Assembly: GCA_028284125.1 (NCBI GenBank)
Contig: JANQSI010000008.1
Span: forward strand, 186,001 to 250,000
Direction of reading: 5' to 3'
DNA: 64,000 nt
From: Cyclobacteriaceae bacterium
GTDB taxonomy: Bacteria; Bacteroidota; Bacteroidia; Cytophagales; Cyclobacteriaceae
The notes beneath the pieces were generated by a model that made no database searches, was not told the DNA's origin, and worked only from the letters and a program-made list of their open reading frames with translations. Of this stretch, positions 42,863 through 52,160 are shown in pieces; position 1 is the first letter of the stretch; each line of letters opens with the position of its first letter. The translations under genes were made by a program, and so were the position numbers.

Positions 42863-43201
42863 GTGAAAAAGCTTTTTTTAACCGTTCTTGTAATAGTTTC
42901 CGCTTGTTCCACCAAAAGTGAGCCACCAGAAGACCTTATTCCGGAGGATCAAATGGTTTCAATATTGGTAGAAGTTCATTTGCTTGAATCTAAAGTAAAG
43001 AACTTGTCTATCAAAGACACCGACTCTGCGAAAGTAGTTTATGAACATTACGAAAAGCTTCTTTTTGCAGATTTTAACATTACTCAAGATCAGTACGAAC
43101 GTAGCTTTAACTACTACATTGACAATCTGGACGAATTTAAAGATGTCTATACGATAGTTGTAGATACATTAATGCAACGAGAAAAACTTCTTCAAAATTG
43201 A
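42863..43201 (+). CDS. DUF4296 lipoprotein
   Basis: The track start at 42815 adds 16 residues; GTG at 42863 gives VKKLFLTVLVIVSACSTKSE, a clean lipoprotein signal with box VSAC. The body is DLIPEDQMVSILVEVHLLES, VVYEHYEKLLFADFNITQDQ and YERSFNYYIDNLDEFKDVYT, the conserved DUF4296 pattern. It is a small helical, envelope-anchored protein of unknown function, about 112 aa. Its TGA overlaps the TTG start of mutS2, so the two are coupled. Confidence 0.88.
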   Translation: MKKLFLTVLVIVSACSTKSEPPEDLIPEDQMVSILVEVHLLESKVKNLSIKDTDSAKVVYEHYEKLLFADFNITQDQYERSFNYYIDNLDEFKDVYTIVVDTLMQREKLLQN

Positions 43202-45582
43202 ATTTATTCCCTAATGATATCGAGGGAAATCTCGGCTTTGATGAGATTAGGAATTTGCTGAAAGGTTTTTGTCAGAGTGAAAGAGGTGAAAACCTTGCTT
43301 CTAAGTGTTCTCCATCAGATCATATAAAATCCGTAGATAGATGGCATGCGCAAACGCGTGAGATGCTCAAATTATTGACCGACGATCGTTCGAGTGTACA
43401 ATTTCAATTTCCTGATATTGATGAGTATCTCACGAAGGTAAAGGTTTCGGGATCATGGTTGGATCCACTGGATTTTCATGAACTAAAAATCGGAATAAAC
43501 ACGCTATCGAGTTGGACTTTATTTTTTTCTGAGAAGAAGGAATTGTATCCTGAACTCTCTTCATTATCATCCACCATAGCTATTCATCCTGATTTAGCTC
43601 CGGCGATCAATAATGCAATTGATGAAAAGGGTGAAGTAAGAGATTCGGCTTCTCAAGAATTGCTGCAGATCAGAACGCAAATTTCAAAGTCTGAGCGGGC
43701 AGTTCGATCTGCCATTATGAAAGTCCTGAAAAAGGCGAAGGCAGATCAATTCACCGATGAAGATAGTTCTTTGACGGTAAGGGATGGAAGATTAGTCATT
43801 CCACTGAAAGCTGAATTTAAAAAAAGAGTCCCCGGATTTGTGCACGATGAATCTGCCACGGGTCAAACTGTTTTTATTGAACCTGGAGAAGTCCTTGATC
43901 TCAACAATGAAGTTCGTGAGCTGAAATATGCCGAAAGAAGAGAAATCATTCGGATTCTGGTTTCGCTTTCTGATCTGGTTCGTGAAAACCTGAAAGATTT
44001 GGTGAAAGGAACGGATTTACTAGAAAAGCTAGATTTCGTTCATGCCAAGACAAGACTTGCTGATCATTTGAATGCCATCGTGCCAACTTTTGAAAACAAA
44101 ACAGCATTCGGTTGGGTCAATGCTGTTCATCCACTTTTGTTTCTATCTCATAAAGCTTCTAAGAAGAAAGTCGTTCCCCTGAACATTTCTCTTGGGCATG
44201 ATCAGCGAGTTCTTATTATTTCTGGTCCGAATGCGGGCGGTAAATCTGTGGCTTTGAAGACGGTTGGCTTGATTCAGTATATGTTTCAGTGTGGATTACC
44301 TGTTCCGGTAAGTGAGGAGAGTAGATTCGGTTTGTTTAGAAATTTATTTCTTGACATTGGTGATGCCCAATCAATTGAGGATGATTTGAGTACGTACAGT
44401 TCTCACCTTACGGCGATGAAACATTTTGTGAAATTTGCTGATAAGAAGACACTTTTTCTCATTGACGAATTTGGAAAAGGAACTGAACCACAGTTTGGAG
44501 GAGCGATCGCCGAATCTGTGCTTCATGAAATAAATCAGAAACGTTCTTTTGGGATTGTAACGACCCACTATCAAAACCTCAAAGACATGGGTGAGAAAGT
44601 GGTAGGGATGGCGAACGGAGCGATGAAATATGATTTAGAGAAGTTGGAACCACTATTTGAACTGGAGGTGGGGAAGCCTGGGAGTTCTTTTGCTTTCGAA
44701 ATTGCTGGAAAGATTGGATTGCCGTCAACAATCATTAAGTCTGCAAAAGCTCGGATAGGACGTTCACATGTCGACTATGACCAATTGCTTAATCAGCTGG
44801 AAAAAGAAAAATCCAAGTTTGAGAAGCTGACTAAGAAATTGGACCTGGATAAAAATGAGCTCATCAAGGTCAGAGGAGATTATGAGGATTTGAAACAGAT
44901 GCTGGAAGTAGAACGCAAAGAGATTTTGAAAGAAGCAAAGCAGGAGGCAAGTCGGATTGTAGAGTTAGCCAATAAGGATGTAGAACGAGTGATTCGAGAA
45001 ATTCAGGAAAGCAAAGCTTCGAAGGAGAAAACGAAGAAGTTGAGAGAGGAGCTGGCGGAAAAAAAGGAGCAGTTAGGAAGTGAACTTAAGGTTGAGAGGA
45101 AAAAGTCGCAAGCTGCAAGCTACAAGTTGCAAGTGGGTGATCAAGTGAGAATGGTTGGTCAGGATACGACTGGTGTCATTCAAAAGGTGAAAGGGAAACA
45201 GGTTGAAGTTTCTTTCGGGGCGTTAAAGTCATTCGTTTCACCAGATAAACTTGAGAAAGTTGCGGTGAATAAAAAGCAGCAGCGACATCAGCTGAAGGTT
45301 AAAAAGCTGGGAATTGATGTGAGTAGTAAAATGGCGAATTTCAATCATGAATTGAGCCTTCTCGGAATGAGAGCTGATGAAGCTATGGGAAAAGTTGAAT
45401 CGTTTATTGATGAAGCACTGCTTCTCGGAATTGATGAAGTAAAGATCATTCATGGAAAAGGTTTTGGGGTCTTGAGAGAAATTGTAAGAAACTACACGAA
45501 AGATCATCCTGGAATTGAAAGTGTCAGTGACGAGCACGCAGATAGAGGAGGTGATGGGATTTCGATTATAAAATTAAAGTAG
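43198..45582 (+). CDS. mutS2: Endonuclease MutS2
   Basis: 794 aa from a TTG start that overlaps the previous stop (TTGA). Core and clamp helices precede the ATPase domain: Walker A ISGPNAGGKSVALKTVG, Walker B LFLIDEFGKGTEP, and GIVTTHYQNLK. A long coiled coil follows (about residues 510-640), then a beta segment (VGDQVRMVGQDTTGVIQKVK). The C-terminal Smr nuclease domain has ELSLLGMRADEAM and IIHGKGFGVLRE. MutS2 acts in suppression of recombination or ribosome rescue rather than mismatch repair. Between coiled coil and beta segment, KSQAASYKLQVGD is encoded by a repeat-like tract (separate entry). Confidence 0.97.
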   Translation: MNLFPNDIEGNLGFDEIRNLLKGFCQSERGENLASKCSPSDHIKSVDRWHAQTREMLKLLTDDRSSVQFQFPDIDEYLTKVKVSGSWLDPLDFHELKIGINTLSSWTLFFSEKKELYPELSSLSSTIAIHPDLAPAINNAIDEKGEVRDSASQELLQIRTQISKSERAVRSAIMKVLKKAKADQFTDEDSSLTVRDGRLVIPLKAEFKKRVPGFVHDESATGQTVFIEPGEVLDLNNEVRELKYAERREIIRILVSLSDLVRENLKDLVKGTDLLEKLDFVHAKTRLADHLNAIVPTFENKTAFGWVNAVHPLLFLSHKASKKKVVPLNISLGHDQRVLIISGPNAGGKSVALKTVGLIQYMFQCGLPVPVSEESRFGLFRNLFLDIGDAQSIEDDLSTYSSHLTAMKHFVKFADKKTLFLIDEFGKGTEPQFGGAIAESVLHEINQKRSFGIVTTHYQNLKDMGEKVVGMANGAMKYDLEKLEPLFELEVGKPGSSFAFEIAGKIGLPSTIIKSAKARIGRSHVDYDQLLNQLEKEKSKFEKLTKKLDLDKNELIKVRGDYEDLKQMLEVERKEILKEAKQEASRIVELANKDVERVIREIQESKASKEKTKKLREELAEKKEQLGSELKVERKKSQAASYKLQVGDQVRMVGQDTTGVIQKVKGKQVEVSFGALKSFVSPDKLEKVAVNKKQQRHQLKVKKLGIDVSSKMANFNHELSLLGMRADEAMGKVESFIDEALLLGIDEVKIIHGKGFGVLREIVRNYTKDHPGIESVSDEHADRGGDGISIIKLK
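45108..45134 (+). repeat. Repeat-like tract inside mutS2
   Basis: gcaagctgcaagctacaagttgcaagt has internal near-repeats of gcaagct and caagttg and encodes QAASYKLQV. It shares tacaagttgc and agctgcaag with the spacer between era and der. It sits at a domain boundary, where an insertion in frame is tolerated. Confidence 0.5.
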
Positions 45583-45607
45583 TCAGTAATTCATAATCTC
45601 AATTCAA

Positions 45608-45841
45608 TTGTCAGGCAAGCAGTATACCAAATCACAATTAGCCCTCCGCAACGGCTCAGAAAAACCTGAAATTTGGATTGCCTATCAAGGAGTTATTTAT
45701 GATGTAACGAATTCAAAGCTGTGGAAAGATGGCAAGCACTATGAACATTGGGCGGGGCAAGATCTTTCGGATGAGCTAGAAGATGCTCCGCATGATACGA
45801 AGGTTTTTGAAAGATTGAGGGTGGTTGGGAGGCTTGGGTAG
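45608..45841 (+). CDS. Cytochrome b5-like heme-binding protein
   Basis: 77 aa from TTG, 25 nt after mutS2. TKSQLALRNGSEKPEIWIAY, QGVIYDVTNSKLWKDGKHYE and HWAGQDLSDELEDAPHDTKV follow the cytochrome b5/MAPR pattern. His in HYEHWAG is a possible heme ligand. The HPGG of classical b5 is absent, as in the progesterone-receptor-like subgroup. Soluble, probably cytoplasmic electron or heme carrier. Confidence 0.88.
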   Translation: MSGKQYTKSQLALRNGSEKPEIWIAYQGVIYDVTNSKLWKDGKHYEHWAGQDLSDELEDAPHDTKVFERLRVVGRLG

Positions 45842-45971
45842 AATTCAAGCATTATTAAGATGAGGTGCAAGATCTCTTTAAGACAAATTACTCATTAGAC
45901 ACAGGTATGTTTGCCCTTTAACAATCTAAAACTGAATTTCTGGAACTTGTTTTATTTTCAATCTGACGACT

Positions 45972-46002
45972 TTGAATAATTAGCCTCCTAAGAATTATTC
46001 AA
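45972..46002. other. 10-bp inverted repeat overlapping the stop of the IPT/LamG gene
   Basis: ttgaataatt-agcctcctaag-aattattcaa forms a perfect 10-bp stem with an 11-nt loop. It has no T tail in either direction, so terminator function is doubtful. The rest of 45842-45971 shows nothing recognisable. Confidence 0.45.
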
Positions 46003-47860
46003 CCGCAAGGTTCATGATCTCCTCATCAGATAAAACTCTGTCGTAAATTCGAATATCATCAATTGCACCTTCGAATGACGAACATGGACCTGCGGCGCAT
46101 TCATGTCGACCAAACCTGAATGGGTCCTCAGATTCGATAAAAGTACCTCCGGCACAGTTTATTGAGCCCACGTTTTCCAAGTTTACTGCAATTTCGGATC
46201 CATCTAAATGGATCTTAAAATTGTCTAAGGATGATCCCAATAAACTACCACTCCAAGTAAATGCTATATGTTGCCATTCGTCAGTAATTATTGTACCTGC
46301 AGAAGTTCTTACACCAACTTGATCATTACCATCAACCCTATATTGAAAACTAATACTAGCATCATCCCAAAGTCTTAAGAAAAAGCCAATTCTGCCATTA
46401 CAATCACCAGGTGTTCCCTGACCGTTATAGTTGCTTATGATTGTTCTATTTATAACACCAGCAATCTCTTTAGGGAAAATCCAAACAGAAAATGTTGCGC
46501 CTCCAACAAGATTTTGATCTATTTCGGTACTAGTAGTAATTTCATCTGAAACATCATTAAAATCATATGCAGAATTAGGAGTGCCGTATCTATCAGCTGT
46601 TAATGTAGGTGTTCCGATAAGCGTTCCATTGTAACCTGAACCGCTCACATCATTAGCATTTCCACTAAATGGAAAGTAAGCAATATAATCTGTTGGAACG
46701 GGTAAAGAGGTAACCATGAATAAACCAGAATACTGTATTGGAATGCCATCGTTTATGACCTCAATCATATAATCCCCACTAGTTAATCCCGGTACAATTA
46801 CTTTAAGGTTAGTGGAAGAATTTTCAACTATTGTTGCTTCTACATCATTGAAAAGAACTTGAATTTGAGAAACATCCAAAGAAAAATTTGAGCCCGATAT
46901 AATCACTTCCGAACCTGGTGGACCAGAAATTGGTAAAAATTCACCTGCTGTGGGACCAATAATCGAAATTTGTTGATTAAAAGTAGTTGATTGATCTAGG
47001 ACACTCAACTCTATATTGTAATTACCTGTTCCGAGGGTTGGAACTATAAAGTTGATTTCATTTTGAGAGACTGATGTTAGGGAGGAATTTTTAGAATCGA
47101 TCAATAGCTGGTTTGTTGGTGTATTTATAGGGTAAAAATTGCTTCCACTTATAGTGACCGTTTGACCTACATTAGCTTCTAGGGGATCAACTGAATCGAT
47201 CTGTGGTCCATTCAGTACAAATAATTCTTGAGTTGATTCGGTTATTCCAGAAGTGGTAACTTCAATGTTAGAAGAAGAAGTTAAAAGTTCAATGGGGACT
47301 TCAACTGTTATTGATTGATTTGTAATCTCAGTTATGTTAGCCGCACTAGTACCGAATTTAACTGAAGTGTTCCCTTCATTGTATGAATCAAAATACTGAC
47401 CGGTAATTGTAATTATATCTAACCAAGTGCCATTTTTTGGATTGAAATCCTCTAAAACAATAGGAGGACTATTCCGTACTGATTCAAAAGTTACTATTTC
47501 TCCGTAAACTGTTTTGCTCTCATTGCGAGCAAAGGCGCGTACAAAATAACTTTCCCCTGAAACCAGTCCACTATTGACCTCTAAAAAAAAATTACCGATA
47601 GACTGTATAGCACCCAAGGAACCAACTGCGCCAGATTCAAGATTTAGATTATCATTTAGCCCCCAAACAAATCCATGATCAATAACGTCACTTGAACCAA
47701 TGCTCGATAATTCAGCATTAAAAGTGACAGTTCCATCATTATCAATATCCGTTACTGATAATGTCTTTACAATCGGGTAATTTCTTTTGATGGAGATTCC
47801 TTCTTCGCAAGCAATAATTCCAAATAATAAGATGATTGTGGTAACAATGTATTTTTGCAA
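45995..47860 (-). CDS. Surface lipoprotein with IPT/TIG repeats and a C-terminal LamG-like domain
   Basis: 621 aa. Lipoprotein signal VTTIILLFGIIACEEGIS. An N-terminal fibronectin-like part (FNAELSSIGSSDVIDHGFVW, SYFVRAFARNESKTVYGEIV) precedes three IPT/TIG domains. These begin near residues 135 (FNPKNGTWLDIITITGQYF), 218 (VDPLEANVGQTVTISGSNF) and 301 (FLPISGPPGSEVIISGSNF). A concanavalin A/LamG-like domain follows (DYIAYFPFSGNANDVSGSGY, WQHIAFTWSGSLLG, EGAIDDIRIYDRVLSDEEI). This layout fits cell-surface binding of glycans or proteins. Standing alone, divergent from the barrel protein gene. Confidence 0.88.
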   Translation of the reverse strand: MQKYIVTTIILLFGIIACEEGISIKRNYPIVKTLSVTDIDNDGTVTFNAELSSIGSSDVIDHGFVWGLNDNLNLESGAVGSLGAIQSIGNFFLEVNSGLVSGESYFVRAFARNESKTVYGEIVTFESVRNSPPIVLEDFNPKNGTWLDIITITGQYFDSYNEGNTSVKFGTSAANITEITNQSITVEVPIELLTSSSNIEVTTSGITESTQELFVLNGPQIDSVDPLEANVGQTVTISGSNFYPINTPTNQLLIDSKNSSLTSVSQNEINFIVPTLGTGNYNIELSVLDQSTTFNQQISIIGPTAGEFLPISGPPGSEVIISGSNFSLDVSQIQVLFNDVEATIVENSSTNLKVIVPGLTSGDYMIEVINDGIPIQYSGLFMVTSLPVPTDYIAYFPFSGNANDVSGSGYNGTLIGTPTLTADRYGTPNSAYDFNDVSDEITTSTEIDQNLVGGATFSVWIFPKEIAGVINRTIISNYNGQGTPGDCNGRIGFFLRLWDDASISFQYRVDGNDQVGVRTSAGTIITDEWQHIAFTWSGSLLGSSLDNFKIHLDGSEIAVNLENVGSINCAGGTFIESEDPFRFGRHECAAGPCSSFEGAIDDIRIYDRVLSDEEIMNLAVE

Positions 47861-47910
47861 TGGTGATGATTTTTTATGCTTAATTTGAATTCAAAAATAA
47901 AATAAATAAC

Positions 47911-49140
47911 ATGTTCACAAAGTATAATCGGTTGTTCATTTTTACTATAATATCCTTATATGTTATTGTTGCGCAAGGACAGGATAGCTATTATGAGGGG
48001 TATCTCATAAAGAATGATGGCGATACGGTTAGAGGATTCATTCGATTTGAAAATCAAATCGAGGCTCAAAATGAGTGTGTTTTTAAAATCAATTCATCTG
48101 ATCAGTCGGTAATATACGAGCCATCAGATTTGAAGGGTTATGGATTAAACAATGGGGCAACTTATTTCTCAAAAAGAATTACGGTAAATAATATTACAAT
48201 TCGAACTTTTTTTTTGAAACAAGGTCTGAGTGGTACGATTAGTTTTTATCAATACCATTTACCTAAGTTTAGTAGGTATTTTGTTCAAAAAATTGGATCG
48301 GAAAACTTGTTAGAACTAAAGGAAGAGAGAAAACTGTATATAGGAATTTTAACCTTTTTAATGGACGACTGTGATATTGATAAAGCCAACCTTAATGCTG
48401 TTTCTTTCGATCCTAAAGAAATAAAAGAGCTGATCAATAGCTATAATGTTTGTCAGGATCCATCCATCTCAAGGGAGATTGATATAGCAGAGACAGTTGA
48501 AATTGAAAAAGGACCAAAGAAATCAAGTATGGGTGTGGCTATCGGTATGGGTTTAGATGACTTAAAATTGAGTACTAGCGACCCAGATTTCGAGTATCTA
48601 CAATCATTGAAACTGGACAATAATGTTTTACCGAGAATTGAATTTTTTTATAAATCTCATTTGAAAGGTACAAAAGACAAGTTGGCAATTTCATTAGGCG
48701 CGGCTTATTTTCTTAGAAAATTTACGGGAGATTCTGAACGCCTGCTTCCACCTAATATTACGGAACGCAACAATATTTTAATTCAACAGCACTCATTTAA
48801 TGTTCCAATCTATTTTGAATATGTTCTTTCTAATGGAAAGTTTTATCCATTCATAAAATTAGGTGGAGAGTACCGTTTTACATCTCAAAAAACCAATTTA
48901 AGGTTCAGTGAGAACGAGATAGATGATGAGATTTTTATTGGTGAAGAAAATGTGCTGAATTTAAATTCAAACGAATTAGCGTTTGGCCTTGGAGCTGGTG
49001 TTTTTTACAATTTGTCAAATGAAAAAGTTATTGGTTTTGAATTAAGATACTACTCAGGAAATGGAATTGACAATGATGGATTTAGCTCTACATCTCAAAT
49101 TCAGGCACTAATATCACTGGGCTTTCAAAAAGTAAAGTGA
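47911..49140 (+). CDS. Exported protein with C-terminal PorT-like outer-membrane barrel
   Basis: 409 aa with signal peptide (LFIFTIISLYVIVAQGQ). The N-terminal domain (YYEGYLIKNDGDTVRGFIRF, VIYEPSDLKGYGLNNGATYF) is common in Bacteroidota envelope proteins. From about residue 205 barrel-like strands follow (SMGVAIGMGLDDLKL, LAISLGAAYFLRKF, NVPIYFEYVLSNGKFYPFIK, LAFGLGAGVFYNLSNEK, GFELRYYSGNG), ending FQKVK. Probably resides in the outer membrane. Function unknown. Confidence 0.78.
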   Translation: MFTKYNRLFIFTIISLYVIVAQGQDSYYEGYLIKNDGDTVRGFIRFENQIEAQNECVFKINSSDQSVIYEPSDLKGYGLNNGATYFSKRITVNNITIRTFFLKQGLSGTISFYQYHLPKFSRYFVQKIGSENLLELKEERKLYIGILTFLMDDCDIDKANLNAVSFDPKEIKELINSYNVCQDPSISREIDIAETVEIEKGPKKSSMGVAIGMGLDDLKLSTSDPDFEYLQSLKLDNNVLPRIEFFYKSHLKGTKDKLAISLGAAYFLRKFTGDSERLLPPNITERNNILIQQHSFNVPIYFEYVLSNGKFYPFIKLGGEYRFTSQKTNLRFSENEIDDEIFIGEENVLNLNSNELAFGLGAGVFYNLSNEKVIGFELRYYSGNGIDNDGFSSTSQIQALISLGFQKVK

Positions 49141-49168
49141 GTGCCTGATTATATATCACCGTAGTATG

Positions 49169-50518
49169 TTAACACAGTTTTTCTGCTATCTTCCAATCCA
49201 TTTGAGTGAATAAACCTATCGACGAAAGTTGATCCATCATGACATGGCCAATTTTTCCTGTGATCATTTCATTGTTTTGAAGAAATGCCGCCTTGGTTAC
49301 TGCATTGATTCCCCCAACCTGCTTAAAAAGTGCTTCTCGTTCAAGTTTGGTATATTTATCTCGTTGAAGAATCGGATGCAAACCATCTCCGTGATGTTGA
49401 TAGAAAACAGAATTATCTGATCGGACTCCAATGATAGAGTCTGAACCAAATACCAGCATTGTATTGATCACATCATCAATTTTGTAAGCTCTCAGAAATG
49501 GGTATTCTAGTGTAATTACAGTAATTACTTCAAAGATCTTGTTATTGTTTATTGCTTCTTGAACAATTTCATTAATTGTTGGGTTTAAATTTTGATTATA
49601 TCGCGCTTGGTCTTGTTTCCTTTTATGAAATATCAGTTTAGAATCTTCTTTGAATGGTTCGAGGAGTTCCTCAACTACATTATCAGGGGAGGTAACAACA
49701 ATATGTTCAATACTCTTTGACTTAAGTAGCTTCTCAATTTTCGATTGTAGAATATTTTTTCCTGCTAAAGATTGAAATGCCAGGTCTTGCTCACCACCTC
49801 TGATTGGTACAATAGCAAGCGAACGTGTATCAATAGATTGTTGTCGAATAAAGTCTGCATTTATTTTTGCTCTTGTCCCAAGAATTTTAGATTCATCTTT
49901 TGTTAAGTTATTCCCATGTTGTCTGTAGTAAAATAGTGGTTGTGAGATATTGGCAACTTTGTAATGTCTAATGAATTTCACCCAGAGTTCATATCCATCC
50001 TGACAATTGTAAGATTCGTTGTAACCCCCGACCTCTTTTAGGAAATCCAGCCGAATCATGCTACAAGCCCCATGAGCTGGTTGATCCAAAAGCTCAACTT
50101 CATTTTGAAAATCATGCCTTTTTTCTTCTCCTATAATTTGTCCGGCAGCATCAACATAATAGTAGTCAGGAAATACAAGACCAAACGCATCATCTGATTC
50201 AAGTTTATCACTCATGATTTTGAGTGCTTCTTGGTGTAGATAGTCATCAGCGTCCAACCGAACAAGGTACTTTCCCCTTGCGGCTCGCATGGCAATATTA
50301 TTGGTAATATTAAGTCCTTTGTTTTGTTGATAAATGATTTTAATTCTCTCATTATCAGCATACTGTTCAATGATGTCTTTGGAATTATCTGTTGAACCGT
50401 CATCGATTATGATTAGCTCATAATCAGTAAACGTTTGTTGGAGTATGCTATTTATGGCTTGCTCAATGAATAAACCATAATTATAGTTGGTTATATATAC
50501 AGTTACTTTTGGACTCAA
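49169..50518 (-). CDS. GT2 glycosyltransferase fused to a degenerate NeuA-like cytidylyltransferase domain
   Basis: 449 aa. Residues 1-240 are a GT2 family glycosyltransferase: VTVYITNYNYGLFIEQAINS, LIIIDDGSTDNS, and YLVRLDADDYLHQEALKIM with the DxD-type motif. Residues about 248-449 resemble CMP-sugar synthetases (SLAIVPIRGGEQDLAFQSLA, HIVVTSPDNVVEELL, SDSIIGVRSDN). The nucleotide-binding signature RGGSKxIPxKN of NeuA is replaced by RGGEQDLAFQ, and the QPTSPLR-like motif by TLEYPFLR. The second domain may therefore not be catalytic. Last gene of the glycan operon, 3 nt after the acyltransferase. It may attach or channel a CMP-activated sugar made by the neighbours. Confidence 0.82.
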   Translation of the reverse strand: MSPKVTVYITNYNYGLFIEQAINSILQQTFTDYELIIIDDGSTDNSKDIIEQYADNERIKIIYQQNKGLNITNNIAMRAARGKYLVRLDADDYLHQEALKIMSDKLESDDAFGLVFPDYYYVDAAGQIIGEEKRHDFQNEVELLDQPAHGACSMIRLDFLKEVGGYNESYNCQDGYELWVKFIRHYKVANISQPLFYYRQHGNNLTKDESKILGTRAKINADFIRQQSIDTRSLAIVPIRGGEQDLAFQSLAGKNILQSKIEKLLKSKSIEHIVVTSPDNVVEELLEPFKEDSKLIFHKRKQDQARYNQNLNPTINEIVQEAINNNKIFEVITVITLEYPFLRAYKIDDVINTMLVFGSDSIIGVRSDNSVFYQHHGDGLHPILQRDKYTKLEREALFKQVGGINAVTKAAFLQNNEMITGKIGHVMMDQLSSIGLFTQMDWKIAEKLC

Positions 50519-50521
50519 TGC

Positions 50522-51148
50522 CTATTTTCTTTCGTTAATAATGTTAGCAGGAATACCTCCTAGAATAAGATTCTCTTTATCGAAGTTTTTGGTAACTACC
50601 GCTGTACTTCCTACAACTGTACCTTGCTTGATTGTAATTCCAGGCATAACGACCACATGTGTTCCTAACCAGACGTCATTTTCTAGATGGATTGGTTCAT
50701 GTCTAAAGCCTTGATCCGAAATATTACTATCTAATTTATAATTATGCATACTAGTTTGCAAATAAACAAAGCCGGAGATCAAAGACTTAGAACCGATTTT
50801 GATATCGCTCCCGCCGTTTAGAACGGAGTTAAGTCCAATTCTGGCCCCGTTTCCTATTTCAATTTTTGATTCATTTGTAGCCAGAACTCTTACAGATCTG
50901 TCGACTCTTACATTATTCCCTATTTTGATTGTTGCTTTCTGATGTGCTCGTAGTTCAACATTTCTTCTAAAAAAGACTTTTTTGTCAATCTTGATTTGAC
51001 ATTTTTTGTCGATTTGAATTTTTGGGATAGCATCACACCTAAACGATGAATGAATATCAATTCCTTTGCCCGAATACAGTACTCTTGTGAGCCATCCGAG
51101 AAATTCTGGCCTAATTGTGTTGAGATAGTATTGAGTTAATCTTAACAT
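50522..51148 (-). CDS. Left-handed beta-helix (hexapeptide) acyltransferase
   Basis: 208 aa with many hexapeptide turns (KIGNNVRVDRSVRVLATNES, IEIGNGARIGLNSVLNG, IKIGSKSLISGFVYLQTS). The catalytic-type segment is PIHLENDVWLGTHVVVMPGI, with a His shortly before it in QTSMHNYKLD. It closes with GTVVGSTAVVTKNFDKENLI, typical of sugar O- or N-acetyltransferases. The N-terminal helical ~40 residues are extra. One nt after the NeuB-like gene. Probably acetylates a glycan sugar of the operon. Confidence 0.88.
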   Translation of the reverse strand: MLRLTQYYLNTIRPEFLGWLTRVLYSGKGIDIHSSFRCDAIPKIQIDKKCQIKIDKKVFFRRNVELRAHQKATIKIGNNVRVDRSVRVLATNESKIEIGNGARIGLNSVLNGGSDIKIGSKSLISGFVYLQTSMHNYKLDSNISDQGFRHEPIHLENDVWLGTHVVVMPGITIKQGTVVGSTAVVTKNFDKENLILGGIPANIINERK

Positions 51149-51149
51149 C

Positions 51150-52160
51150 TTATTTGAAAAAACTCCAATCCAATTTTTCGTGTTTCTTAAGTGACTTTGT
51201 TGTTTTCTTTCCGATCAGCAGATCAAATTCGTTGGCGGGGATTCCATGATCCGGTCTCAGTACAACCAAATCTTCTTCAGCAATTACTTTATTGTTAGGA
51301 ATTTCTCTAGCAGGATAAACACCTCTTCGAAAACTTATCACGTGATCTCCTTCGACTGAAAGTGGCTGTTTTTTGAAATCTCCTTGTAAAGCATAAATAT
51401 CTTTGATTCGATCAATCAAACCTTGCACTTCTTCCGAAGTAAGCGACACTTTGTGATCTCGGAATTCTTTTCCTGTTCGATCATCTGTGAAATGAAATTC
51501 AAGAATTTCTGCGCCCATCGCTACGGCAACCTCAAGAGCATATACTCCTTCTGTATGATCGGAATATCCCACTGGGCAGCGAGTGAGTTCCTTTAGCGAA
51601 TGCATCACATTCAAATTGGCATCTTGAAACGGAATAGGATACATGCTTGTGCATTGAAGTATCGCAATGGTGTTTGGATTTTCATAAAATGGATCGCATG
51701 ACTGGATGAATGAAACAGCTTCAACAACTTCCTTTTCTGTTGCCAATCCCGTAGACAAGAGTATTGGTTTTTTTCTTTTGGAAATGGATCTTAAAAGAGG
51801 ATAAGCTGTCAAGTCCCCCGATCCAATCTTATAGAAATCCATAAATTCATCAACCCAGTCTAGTGCTGATTCTTCCCAAACGGAGGCCAAATAGCCAACT
51901 CCATTCTCTTTGCACATTTGGGCCAACTCAATGTGTTGCTCTTTGGAAAGTTCAAATTTTTTAAAGTGCTTATTTCTGTCCGGACTTTCAACTGGATTCG
52001 CTAATCCGTCACCGGTGTAGATTTGAAACTTGGCATAATCACTACCTGATTGAATGGCTAATTGAGTGAGCTTCTTGGCGTATTCAAAATCACCTTCATG
52101 ATTTCCACCAATCTCAGCGATTAGCAGTGGACCATTCTTACCTTTCCAAATGTCACTCAT
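51150..52160 (-). CDS. NeuB/SpsE-like N-acetylneuraminate (nonulosonic acid) synthase
   Basis: 336 aa. The TIM barrel starts LLIAEIGGNHEGDFEYAKKL with SGSDYAKFQIYTG, followed by MDFYKIGSGDLTAYPLLRSI, KKPILLSTGLATEKEVVEAV and CPVGYSDHTEGVYALEVAVA. The C-terminal antifreeze-like SAF domain has SFRRGVYPAREIPNNKVIAE and LRPDHGIPANEFDLLIGKK. These enzymes condense phosphoenolpyruvate with a six-carbon amino sugar into a nine-carbon acid. Which one (Neu5Ac, legionaminic or pseudaminic-like) cannot be told here. Overlaps the SpsF-like gene by 8 nt. Confidence 0.93.
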   Translation of the reverse strand: MSDIWKGKNGPLLIAEIGGNHEGDFEYAKKLTQLAIQSGSDYAKFQIYTGDGLANPVESPDRNKHFKKFELSKEQHIELAQMCKENGVGYLASVWEESALDWVDEFMDFYKIGSGDLTAYPLLRSISKRKKPILLSTGLATEKEVVEAVSFIQSCDPFYENPNTIAILQCTSMYPIPFQDANLNVMHSLKELTRCPVGYSDHTEGVYALEVAVAMGAEILEFHFTDDRTGKEFRDHKVSLTSEEVQGLIDRIKDIYALQGDFKKQPLSVEGDHVISFRRGVYPAREIPNNKVIAEEDLVVLRPDHGIPANEFDLLIGKKTTKSLKKHEKLDWSFFK

